From NCBI GenBank assembly GCA_003552785.1, contig PUOQ01000041.1, positions 1 to 25,230 of the forward strand: DNA of 25,230 nucleotides. The letters are read 5' to 3'. Below, one piece after another: positions 7,626 to 14,925 of this stretch (position 1 is the stretch's first letter; each line of letters opens with the position of its first letter). The DNA is from Dehalococcoidia bacterium. GTDB lineage: Bacteria; Chloroflexota; Dehalococcoidia; Dehalococcoidales; CSSed11-197. The position numbers and the translations under genes were made by a program. Below the pieces are notes generated by a model. It searched no databases. It saw nothing but the letters and a program-made list of their open reading frames with translations, and had not been told where the DNA came from.

Positions 7626-8390
7626 TTAATCAATATACCTTGTAATGCGCTCAATCGAATTGGTTTTACCGCTTCTAACGTCAATGTCAATCATTATGGC
7701 AGTAAACATTACCGGCCCTTTAGCTGCAGATAAACGGCCGGGCATCAGCGTCAATATTCGGTGTAAAACTGAATCAACATCGTCACCAATAACTGAATTT
7801 ACCGGTCCGGTCATACCAATATCGCTTACATAGGCTGTACCGCCGGGCAGAACCTGGTGGTCTATAGTACCAACATGTGTATGGGTCCCCAAAACGGCAC
7901 TGACCCGCCCGTCCAGATACCTCCCCAGCGCCATTTTTTCCGCAGTTGCTTCTGCATGGAAATCGATAATAATAACCGGCGGCAAAGACTCAAAGCCCGC
8001 AAGCAGTTCATCCATAGCCCGGAAGGGGCAATCATAGTTTCCGATAAATACCCTGCCTATAAGATTTACCACCATCACCTGCCCCGACAACAGATACCCT
8101 CTGCCAGGTACTCCGGGCGGAAAATTTAATGGCCGGACCAGCGGAATGGACTCTATCGCAGGTATTATTTCCCTATGAGCCCAGATATGATTGCCGGATG
8201 TAAGTACGCCGGCACCGCTTTCAAGTAGTTCCCGGGCAGTATCAGGGGTAACCCCAATGCCTCCGGCTACATTTTCTGCATTGGCTATAACCAGTTCCAG
8301 GCCATACTCTTCTTTCAAGCCCGGCAACAGCTCCTTTACTGCCCGGCGGCCGGGCTTGCCAATAATATCACCAATAACCAGAATTTTCAT
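7626..8390 (-). CDS. ymdB: YmdB-family metallophosphoesterase (cyclic nucleotide phosphodiesterase)
   Basis: This 254-residue protein is a calcineurin-like phosphoesterase of the YmdB family. Motifs seen are VIGDIIGKPGR (first metal site), ANAENVAGG, TSGNHIWAH, DFHAEATAEK and GTHTHVGTIDH. In Bacillus subtilis YmdB hydrolyses 2',3'-cyclic nucleotides and influences biofilm and motility decisions, and its gene is next to rny, as here. The ATG at 8390 follows the rny stop by two bases. The product is cytoplasmic, with two metal ions expected in the active site. Confidence 0.94.
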   Translation of the reverse strand: MKILVIGDIIGKPGRRAVKELLPGLKEEYGLELVIANAENVAGGIGVTPDTARELLESGAGVLTSGNHIWAHREIIPAIESIPLVRPLNFPPGVPGRGYLLSGQVMVVNLIGRVFIGNYDCPFRAMDELLAGFESLPPVIIIDFHAEATAEKMALGRYLDGRVSAVLGTHTHVGTIDHQVLPGGTAYVSDIGMTGPVNSVIGDDVDSVLHRILTLMPGRLSAAKGPVMFTAIMIDIDVRSGKTNSIERITRYID

Positions 8391-8392
8391 AG

Positions 8393-9928
8393 CTATTTCG
8401 CAATATCCACAGCCCGGGTTTCGCGAATTACTGTTATACGGATTTGGCCCGGATAATCCAGGGTTTCTTCAATTTTTTTAACTATGTCACGCGCCATACG
8501 CATGGCAGAAAGGTCATCAACATCTTCCGGTTTAACCAGAATACGCACCTCGCGGCCCGCCTGTATAGCATAAGACTTTTCCACACCTTTGAAGCTGTCT
8601 GCAATCTCTTCGAGTGCGGTCAAACGCTTTAAATAAGACTCAAGCGACTCTCTCCTGGCTCCAGGTCTTGCACTCGAAATCGCATCTGCAGCCGATACTA
8701 TAAAACCCCAGATGCTGGTATCCCCTGTTTCAAGATGATGTTCTGCTACACCTTTGATAACATCCTGGTTGCGCTCCCACTGCTTTACCAGGTCAGCTCC
8801 TATCTGGGCATGGGACCCCTCCACTTCCCGGTCAACAGCCTTGCCGATATCATGTAACAGTCCCGCTTTTTTAGCCGTTATTACCTTTATTCCAAGCTCA
8901 GATGCAATCATACCCGATAACTGGGCTACCTCGATACTGTGATTGAGGACGTTTTGTCCGTAACTGGTGCGGTACTTGAGCCTGCCCAGTAATTTTATCA
9001 GCTCAAGGTGCAACCCCTGAACACCTACGTGATAGGTTGCCTGCTCTCCCGCCTGCAGTATTGAAGCATCGACTTCTTCCCTGGCTTTGTTCACCACTTC
9101 TTCTATCCGGGCAGGGTGAATACGTCCGTCCATAATTAACTTCTCGACCGCATGACGGGCAACCTCACGCCGCACCGGGTCGAAAGAAGACAACGTCACT
9201 GCTCCCGGGGTATCATCAATGATAAGATCAACGCCTGTGGCCTGTTCCAGCGCCTTAATGTTTCGACCTTCCCTGCCGATAAGCCGTCCTTTCATATCAT
9301 CGTTTGGAAGCGGCACAGCAGTAGCGGTTGTTTCGCTTACCACATCCGAAGCCGACCTTTGAATTACCTGTGACAAAATATTGCGCGCTTTTTCATCCGC
9401 CTCTAGTTTAATTTTTGCTTCCCATTGATGCAGCCTGCGAGCAGTTTCAGCCTGCATCTCCTTTTCCATGCGGTCAAATAATTCAGTTTTGGCTTCAGCA
9501 GAAGTCATTTGAGAAACCTGTTCCAGGTATTTGAGTTGCTCTTCCTTTATTTTTTCGATTTCAAGTCGAGTTTCTTCCAGATTCTTGTTTCTGGCATCCA
9601 GGCTCTGCTCGCGCCGTTCTACCTCTTCCAGTTTCCGTTCAAGAGTCGCCTCTTTTTGTGCCAGCCGGTTCTCCTGGCGCTGGACCTCGCTACGGCGCTC
9701 CCGTATTTCACCCTCTGCCAGCGTTTTTTCTTTCTCGGCTTCCTTCTTTGCTTCCCGTAAATGCTCCTTGGCCTCTGCTTTGGCTTCGGCAATTATCTGT
9801 GCTGCTTCTTTTTTAGCCAGTGTAGCCTGGCGTGCAGCCATCATACCTTTACTCAAGAACATGGCCATAGCACCGAACACAACACCGATAATGAAACTAA
9901 AAACTATGACCAATACTACATCAATCAT
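8393..9928 (-). CDS. rny: Ribonuclease Y
   Basis: RNase Y is the membrane-anchored endoribonuclease that starts mRNA decay in many Firmicutes. The 511-residue protein has an N-terminal membrane helix (residues 1-25) and a long charged coiled coil to about residue 195. A KH domain follows with GRLIGREGRNIKALEQATG, then an HD domain with LLHDIGKAVDREVEGSHAQ holding the metal-binding His-Asp pair. Length is typical (about 510-520). AGGAG lies seven bases before the ATG. The gap of 65 bases from recX carries no terminator, so it may be read from the recA-recX transcript. Confidence 0.97.
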   Translation of the reverse strand: MIDVVLVIVFSFIIGVVFGAMAMFLSKGMMAARQATLAKKEAAQIIAEAKAEAKEHLREAKKEAEKEKTLAEGEIRERRSEVQRQENRLAQKEATLERKLEEVERREQSLDARNKNLEETRLEIEKIKEEQLKYLEQVSQMTSAEAKTELFDRMEKEMQAETARRLHQWEAKIKLEADEKARNILSQVIQRSASDVVSETTATAVPLPNDDMKGRLIGREGRNIKALEQATGVDLIIDDTPGAVTLSSFDPVRREVARHAVEKLIMDGRIHPARIEEVVNKAREEVDASILQAGEQATYHVGVQGLHLELIKLLGRLKYRTSYGQNVLNHSIEVAQLSGMIASELGIKVITAKKAGLLHDIGKAVDREVEGSHAQIGADLVKQWERNQDVIKGVAEHHLETGDTSIWGFIVSAADAISSARPGARRESLESYLKRLTALEEIADSFKGVEKSYAIQAGREVRILVKPEDVDDLSAMRMARDIVKKIEETLDYPGQIRITVIRETRAVDIAK

Positions 9929-9993
9929 TTTTTTTCTCCTTTTAACCTTTCCTTAGAAATGGTTGCAGATATTTCTGTTTATGTGACTCATTC

Positions 9994-10626
9994 TCATTCA
10001 CAATTCTGGTTTAATTCTCTCCACATCTTTTCAATTGTTGGCTTTATCACGCCGTATTTAAAGCCCCTGCGCTCAAGAAAACCGCCCAGGCGGCGGCGAA
10101 AAGTTTCCCTGTCAAGCCCGGTCATACGCATTGCCCTTGAGCGGGCAGCCCGGCAGGCAGCTGAAAAATCATCCTGGTCTTCTAACACCTCTTCAATAAC
10201 CTGCTCGCTTATTCCTTTTTTCTTTAACTCCCAGCGGGTAAGTCCGGCACTTTGAGGCTTGAAATTGTCCCGGTTGTCCGCCCAGAATTTGGAAAAGCTT
10301 ATATCATCAATAAGACGCTTTTCTTTAAGCTTTTGTATTGTATTTTCTACAGATTCTGAGTCAAAACCTTTTTGGATAAGACGCTGCCGGAGTTCGTTTT
10401 CACTGCGTGGCCGGTAACCCAGTAAAACACAGGCGCTGTTAAAACAACTGAGCTGTTGATGTTCCTTTTTAAGTTTATCAACCCTGTGCTGATCTATTTC
10501 AATGCCTGTTTCCAGATTGTTTTCTCTTATGGCTTCAAGTGAAATGGTAAAAGCATACTTACCATCAAGGTATAATCTGGCTCTGGTTTTATCTTTACTC
10601 ATTTTTACGCCGGTCACTAATGGCAT
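9994..10626 (-). CDS. recX: Regulatory protein RecX
   Basis: RecX binds RecA filaments and limits strand exchange. This 210-residue protein has the three-helix repeats of the family: LGYRPRSENELRQRLIQKGF, then a second repeat around DDISFSKFWADNR with LTRWELKKKGIS, then a third with GFLERRGFKYGVI. I place the start at the ATG at 10626, since GAGGG lies five bases upstream. The frame continues to a TTG at 10638, but that codon sits inside the T run of the recA-side terminator. It is downstream of recA on the same strand, so expression probably depends on partial read-through of that terminator. Confidence 0.93.
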   Translation of the reverse strand: MPLVTGVKMSKDKTRARLYLDGKYAFTISLEAIRENNLETGIEIDQHRVDKLKKEHQQLSCFNSACVLLGYRPRSENELRQRLIQKGFDSESVENTIQKLKEKRLIDDISFSKFWADNRDNFKPQSAGLTRWELKKKGISEQVIEEVLEDQDDFSAACRAARSRAMRMTGLDRETFRRRLGGFLERRGFKYGVIKPTIEKMWRELNQNCE

Positions 10627-10636
10627 AACAACCCTC

Positions 10637-10673
10637 AAAAAAGCAAGGCCGAGGTGCTTTGCACCCCAGCCTT
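10637..10673 (-). terminator. Intrinsic terminator between recA and recX
   Basis: On the minus strand a 13-pair stem (10661-10673 with 10645-10657, including two G-U pairs) closes a three-base loop and is followed by six T after GC. It lies 62 bases after the recA stop and directly before the recX ribosome binding site. A recA-recX terminator that allows low read-through is known in E. coli, and this arrangement would keep RecX well below RecA. Confidence 0.88.
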
Positions 10674-10734
10674 CACATTATCTCTTAATGTCTTATTGTG
10701 TTAGCCAGACCAGCCCAAATGCCAGCCGTTATTG

Positions 10735-11742
10735 CTATTCACCGTCGCCTGAGTTTGTGAGTGCTGAGGCCTTAACCTCTTTTTCAATTTCCTGAACAAC
10801 TTCAGGATGCTTAACAAGGAATTCTCGAGAGTTTTCCCTGCCTTGCCCCAGGCGAGTGTCACCATATGAGAAGAAAGCCCCGGCTTTTTTGACAATCCCC
10901 ATTTCTACGCCCAAATCCAGAATATTGCCTTCCCGGCTAATTCCAGACGCAAACATGATATCAAATTCGGCGCTCTTAAATGGAGGGGCTACCTTATTTT
11001 TAACAACACGGGCTTTGATGCGTGTACCAACTGCGCTGTTTCCCTGTTTAAGGGTCTCGGTACGCCTCAAGTCTATTCGTACTGAACTGTAAAACTTAAG
11101 GGCTCTGCCTCCGGGTGTAACCTCTGGATTGCCAAAAACAATACCCACTTTTTCCCTGAGCTGGTTGATGAAGATTACGGCAGTACCTGAGCGCCCGATA
11201 GCTGCGGTGAGCTTCCTCAAAGCTTGAGACATCAACCTTGCCTGAAGGCCAACATGGGCATCTCCCATATCCCCTTCAAGCTCAGCCCTCGGCACCAGTG
11301 CAGCTACACTGTCTATTGCCAGTGTATCGATGGCGCCGCTTTGAACTAAACGCTCAGCTATTTCCAGAGCTTCTTCGCCACTATCAGGCTGAGAAATAAG
11401 CAGTTCTTCAATGTTTACCCCGATATGACCGGCATAAACAGGGTCGAGAGCATGCTCTACGTCAACATAAGCTGTATTACCGCCCCGTTTTTGTGATTCA
11501 GCAATAATATGTAGAGCCAGCGTTGTTTTACCTGAACCCTCGGGCCCGTATATTTCTGTAATGCGGCCACGGGGTATGCCGCCAATTCCAAGAGCCAGGT
11601 CCAGGGACAACGCGCCTGTCGGAACGCCCTCGACTTTGGTGAGTACGGCATCAGCACCAAGCTTCATTATGGAGCCTTTGCCAAACTGCTTTTCTATCAG
11701 GCCTACGGCCAATTCCAGAGCTTTTTGTTTCTCTGTGGTCAT
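10735..11742 (-). CDS. recA: Recombinase A
   Basis: RecA forms ATP-dependent filaments on single-stranded DNA for homologous recombination and the SOS response. From the ATG at 11742 the protein is 335 residues. Walker A is GPEGSGKT at residues 66-73, with LAIDSVAAL as Walker B. Loop L1/L2 regions include INQLREKVGIVFGNPE and TPGGRALKFYSS. The short C-terminal tail ends in acidic residues. The frame extends 15 codons further upstream, but those residues do not look like RecA. A possible promoter lies at 11759-11787. I see no Bacillus-type LexA box (CGAAC-N4-GTTCG) between 11743 and 11892. Confidence 0.98.
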   Translation of the reverse strand: MTTEKQKALELAVGLIEKQFGKGSIMKLGADAVLTKVEGVPTGALSLDLALGIGGIPRGRITEIYGPEGSGKTTLALHIIAESQKRGGNTAYVDVEHALDPVYAGHIGVNIEELLISQPDSGEEALEIAERLVQSGAIDTLAIDSVAALVPRAELEGDMGDAHVGLQARLMSQALRKLTAAIGRSGTAVIFINQLREKVGIVFGNPEVTPGGRALKFYSSVRIDLRRTETLKQGNSAVGTRIKARVVKNKVAPPFKSAEFDIMFASGISREGNILDLGVEMGIVKKAGAFFSYGDTRLGQGRENSREFLVKHPEVVQEIEKEVKASALTNSGDGE

Positions 11743-11758
11743 CTTCTCGCCTGCCAAC

Positions 11759-11787
11759 AGAATAACATAATGATAGGGGTTAGACAA
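11759..11787 (-). promoter_or_regulatory. recA: Possible recA promoter
   Basis: Minus-strand TTGTCT (11782-11787), a 17-base spacer ending in TGT, then TATTCT (11759-11764). Both hexamers match four of six consensus bases and the TG is in extended -10 position. The leader would be only about 10 bases, so the call is tentative. Confidence 0.35.
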
Positions 11788-11888
11788 GTTAAGTTTTTGC
11801 TAAGTCCAACAGATGCCAGCCCGGCAGCTGTTTCTTTCCCGACTGTAGCGGTATTCAGCCCCCGTGTTATCACCCGTGCCGGGTATAC

Positions 11889-11924
11889 CAAAAGCCGGGA
11901 AGGGCGAAAACGCCCTTCCCGGCT
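11889..11924 (-). terminator. Intrinsic terminator after purH
   Basis: A perfect 14-pair stem (11893-11906 with 11911-11924) encloses a four-base loop. On the minus strand it is followed by TTTT. It lies 30 bases beyond the purH stop and separates the purine genes from recA. The T run is short, but the stem is very strong. Confidence 0.8.
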
Positions 11925-11954
11925 GCAGTGTCTGAGTAATTGAGTTAATTGGTA

Positions 11955-13499
11955 CTAATGCAAAAAGTGGCGTACTCCTGTAAATACCATGGCAATATTA
12001 TGCTTGTTGGCCATATCAATTGATTCCTTGTCCCTCAAAGAGCCGCCTGGTTGAATAATAGCGGTAACACCACCTTCAGCTGCCAGTTCCACACTGTCCG
12101 GGAAGGGGAACATCGCGTCCGATGCCATAACGCTGCCGGAAGCTTCAGATCCGGCCTTGGTTTTGGCCAGGAAAACACTTACAACGCGATTGGGTTGTCC
12201 GGCTCCCATTCCCAGCATTGTCTTGTTTTTTGCCAGTACTATAGCATTGGATTTAACATGCTTGACCGCCCTCCAGGCAAATTTCAAGTCGGACATTTCT
12301 GTGTTGCTTGGCTTACGCTCGGTAACAACCTTCATTTCAACATCTTCTTCTGCCAGCTCATCAGCCTCCTGTACAAGCAAGCCTCCTTTTACCCTTCGAT
12401 AATCGAGCGAGGCAGCGGTTTTCTGCTTGACGTCACAAGGTGCATTGACACGCAGAATACGGAGGTTCTTCTTTTTCATCAGCATGTCAAGTGCATCCTT
12501 TTCATATTCGGGCGCAATAACTATTTCGTAGAAATTATTAGCCATTTCTTCACTAACCGCAACAGTAAGCCTCCGGTTTAAAGCCAGAATGCCCCCGAAT
12601 GCACTTACCGGATCGCCTTTATATGCCCTGCGATACGCTTCAAGAACATCCGGATTGGAAGCCAGGCCGCAAGGATTGGTATGCTTGATAACCGCGACAG
12701 CCGTTTCACTAAAATCACTAACCGTAGACCAGGCAGCATCTGCGTCAATCAGGTTATTGAAAGAAAGCTCTTTACCCCAGATCTGCTCGGCAAAGGTAAT
12801 GCCGCTGTTAAAAGCTGGCGCAACGCTGGCCTCTGAATAAAATGCTGCCTTCTGGTGCGGGTTTTCACCGTAGCGTAAATCCTGCCGCTTTGAAAGGGCG
12901 ATGGTCATTTCATCCGGAAAGCCTTTATCATCTTTTCTCAAATACTGGGAGATGGCCGTATCGTAACTGGCAACATGCTGAAAGGCCTTTTGGGCCAACC
13001 GCTTGCGTTCGCCCATAGCCAAATTACCTTTTTTAAGCTTTTCAAGAACCATGCTGTAATCTGCCGGGTCAACAATCACTATAACACCGGGGTAGTTCTT
13101 GGCAGAAGCCCGTATTAAAGTCGGTCCACCTACATCGATATTTTCCAGAGCTTCGTCCATATTCACCCCGGGGCGGGTAACCGTTTGCACAAAAGGGGAA
13201 AGGTTTACTACGACCAGATCGATAGGTGTTATTCCGTTCTCGCTTAATTCGCTCATATGATCCGGTTTGTCCCTGCGGGCAAGAAGGCCGCCGTGAATCA
13301 TGGGGTGCAGCGTCTTTACTCTTCCTTCGAGGATTTCTGCAAAACCGGTTATGTCCGAAATACTCTTTACCTTAACCCCTCCACCGGCAATTATTTTTTT
13401 TGTCCCTCCGGTGGAAAAAACTTCATAACCAAGCCCGGTCAACTCCCGGGCAAACTCGGTAACTCCTGTTTTATCCGAAACACTTATTATGGCTCGCAT
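11955..13499 (-). CDS. purH: Bifunctional AICAR formyltransferase / IMP cyclohydrolase
   Basis: PurH carries out the last two steps of IMP synthesis. The N-terminal 190 residues are the IMP cyclohydrolase domain (ISVSDKTGV, FSTGGTKK, VKTLHPMIHGGLLARR). The remainder is the AICAR transformylase, with LRYGENPHQKA and the catalytic KHTNPCG motif (Lys-His). Length 514 is normal. The ATG at 13499 has AGGAGG seven bases upstream. It lies 22 bases after the purM stop. purN, often between purM and purH, is absent here, so glycinamide ribonucleotide formylation must be encoded elsewhere (purN or formate-dependent purT). Confidence 0.97.
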   Translation of the reverse strand: MRAIISVSDKTGVTEFARELTGLGYEVFSTGGTKKIIAGGGVKVKSISDITGFAEILEGRVKTLHPMIHGGLLARRDKPDHMSELSENGITPIDLVVVNLSPFVQTVTRPGVNMDEALENIDVGGPTLIRASAKNYPGVIVIVDPADYSMVLEKLKKGNLAMGERKRLAQKAFQHVASYDTAISQYLRKDDKGFPDEMTIALSKRQDLRYGENPHQKAAFYSEASVAPAFNSGITFAEQIWGKELSFNNLIDADAAWSTVSDFSETAVAVIKHTNPCGLASNPDVLEAYRRAYKGDPVSAFGGILALNRRLTVAVSEEMANNFYEIVIAPEYEKDALDMLMKKKNLRILRVNAPCDVKQKTAASLDYRRVKGGLLVQEADELAEEDVEMKVVTERKPSNTEMSDLKFAWRAVKHVKSNAIVLAKNKTMLGMGAGQPNRVVSVFLAKTKAGSEASGSVMASDAMFPFPDSVELAAEGGVTAIIQPGGSLRDKESIDMANKHNIAMVFTGVRHFLH

Positions 13500-13521
13500 T
13501 TACAGCCTCCTGACTTGTATT

Positions 13522-14529
13522 TCAATCCAGCATTACCCTTTTACTGGCGCCGGACTTAACCACTTCACCGATTACCTGCGACCCGGCAACATTACCGGTC
13601 AAAATGTCTGCACCTTCACGGTTACAAAAAACTACCATACCTATACCCATATTAAAAACCTTAAACATCTCTTCTTTTTCAACACCGCCTCGCTGTCTAA
13701 TAAGTTCGAATAAAGGCGGCACATGCCAGCTGGACGTATTAAAGCGGGCACAAACCCCTGAAGGCAACACCCTTGGCACATTGCCCGGTAGGCCGCCACC
13801 GGTAATATGAGCCATGCCCTTGATATGTTGAAGGTAAGGCTTTAAATCATTATGGTAGCAACGATGTGGCTCCAGAAGGGCATCGCCCACTGTGCAGCCC
13901 AGTTCCTCGTAATAGACGTTCAAATCAGCAGGTGTTTCACCTAAAACCCGACGAGCCAGTGAATAACCGTTGGTGTGAAGGCCGGAAGATTCAACGCCAA
14001 CAATCAAGTCTCCGGGTTTTATGGATTTACCGGTTATTATATCGGGTTTTTCAACTACGCCAACAATAAAACCCACAAGGTCATAATCGTTCCGGGAATA
14101 TATGCCCGGCATTTCGGCAGTTTCCCCCCCGATAAGGGCGCAGCCTACCCTGCTGCAGGCATCAGCCATACCTTTTACTGAACACTCTACCTGTTCCATA
14201 TCGAGCCTTCCACTGGCAATGTAGTCCAAAAAAAAGATCGGACTTGCACCGGAAGTAAATATGTCATTCACACAATGGTTAACAATATCGTGGCCTATAC
14301 CCTCATGGCGGTTCAGCACTGAAGCCAGCCTCAGCTTGGTGCCCACTCCATCAGCGCTGGACACTAAAACCGGCTGACTATAACCCTTAAACTCGTAAAG
14401 GCCGCCAAAAAACCCGGGGCCCTCAAGAACTTCCGGGCCCAGAGTGGCACGTGCATGCTCGGCTATTCTCCCCTTGACACTATCAGCAACCCTCAGGTCA
14501 ACACCGGATTTTTCGTAGCTCTGGTTTAT
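13522..14529 (-). CDS. purM: Phosphoribosylformylglycinamidine cyclo-ligase, apparent AUA start
   Basis: PurM makes aminoimidazole ribonucleotide from FGAM and ATP. The conserved SADGVGTKL ATP-binding motif, SSGLHTNGYSLAR and HITGGGLPGNVPRV are all present. The frame has no ATG, GTG or TTG at the expected N-terminus. Translated upstream of the GTG at 14364 (inside the conserved core), it continues with typical PurM sequence back to NQSYEKSGVDL, the usual beginning of the family. The codon just before is ATA at 14527-14529, seven bases after AGGAG. Starting there gives 335 residues, a normal length. The start is either a true AUA or a sequencing error for ATG. Confidence 0.93.
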   Translation of the reverse strand: MNQSYEKSGVDLRVADSVKGRIAEHARATLGPEVLEGPGFFGGLYEFKGYSQPVLVSSADGVGTKLRLASVLNRHEGIGHDIVNHCVNDIFTSGASPIFFLDYIASGRLDMEQVECSVKGMADACSRVGCALIGGETAEMPGIYSRNDYDLVGFIVGVVEKPDIITGKSIKPGDLIVGVESSGLHTNGYSLARRVLGETPADLNVYYEELGCTVGDALLEPHRCYHNDLKPYLQHIKGMAHITGGGLPGNVPRVLPSGVCARFNTSSWHVPPLFELIRQRGGVEKEEMFKVFNMGIGMVVFCNREGADILTGNVAGSQVIGEVVKSGASKRVMLD

Positions 14530-14557
14530 ATCGCAGCTCCTTTTCGGCAGATAAAGA

Positions 14558-14761
14558 TCAATCTCTGCCGCCTTTTCTTCCAGCCGCTGCCGCCAGAGGC
14601 GCTACGGCCAGCCATAAAGTAACAGTAATCAGCATAGCCGTGGTGTAACTTATAGTGGGCCAGCCCAGATCGGGAGCAAAAACACCCCACAATAACATAA
14701 CCAGCCAGGAACTAACAAAGAACCCTGGTATGGCAGCAAAAATTAAAAAATAACTACACAT
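14558..14761 (-). CDS. Small two-helix membrane protein upstream of purM
   Basis: This 67-residue ORF begins with ATG at 14761 preceded by AAGGA at good spacing. It encodes two hydrophobic segments (residues 4-28 and 38-58) separated by FAPDLGWPTIS and followed by a short basic-acidic tail GRKGGRD. I do not recognise a named family, although I have an impression of similar small ORFs beside purine genes in related clostridia. It ends 28 bases before the purM start, so cotranscription with purM-purH is likely. A membrane role, perhaps in transport or as a small subunit, is possible, but no function can be assigned. Confidence 0.65.
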   Translation of the reverse strand: MCSYFLIFAAIPGFFVSSWLVMLLWGVFAPDLGWPTISYTTAMLITVTLWLAVAPLAAAAGRKGGRD

Positions 14762-14763
14762 AT

Positions 14764-14820
14764 CTATTCCTTTAACAGGCGCTTAGCCACTAAACCTGCC
14801 AAAACTAACACCGATTCCAT
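14764..14820 (-). CDS. Possible 18-residue leader peptide
   Basis: The minus-strand ATG at 14820 opens MESVLVLAGLVAKRLLKE followed by TAG. The stop overlaps the ribosome binding region of the 67-residue membrane protein, an arrangement seen with translationally coupled leader peptides. Its own ribosome binding site is weak (GGGTG five bases upstream). It lies just downstream of the nested inverted repeats at 14838-14879. It could equally be a chance ORF. Confidence 0.25.
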   Translation of the reverse strand: MESVLVLAGLVAKRLLKE

Positions 14821-14837
14821 GATAACACCCGAATTGC

Positions 14838-14879
14838 AAGCCGGGCAATATGCGGGATACAGCCCGGCTTTTTGCCGGG
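14838..14879. repeat. Nested inverted repeats with mutually exclusive pairing
   Basis: Arms AAGCCGGGC (14838-14846) and GCCCGGCTT (14862-14870) pair perfectly over nine bases. The second arm can instead pair with GCCGGG at 14874-14879 across a T-rich loop. On the plus strand the first hairpin is followed by TTT, giving terminator form, but no plus-strand gene ends here. On the minus strand it lies between the homocitrate synthase-like gene and the small ORFs before purM, with no U-run. Confidence 0.5.
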
Positions 14880-14925
14880 ACCAATAATTATTCTGCAGCA
14901 AAGATCATGCAGGTTAATTCTAAAA

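Noticed and set aside
9531..9956. 141-codon plus-strand ORF rich in Ser, Arg and Phe
   Set aside because: It is antisense to the charged coiled coil of rny. The composition is the usual mirror of Glu/Lys/Ala codons.
10627..10638. recX start at TTG 10638
   Set aside because: The codon lies in the terminator T run; ATG 10626 has GAGGG at proper spacing.
12051..12581. 176-codon plus-strand ORF inside purH
   Set aside because: purH is fully intact on the other strand and the ORF shows no recognisable motif.
13522..14364. purM starting at the GTG at 14364
   Set aside because: That codon is inside the conserved ATP-binding motif. Sequence upstream is clearly PurM for about 55 more codons.
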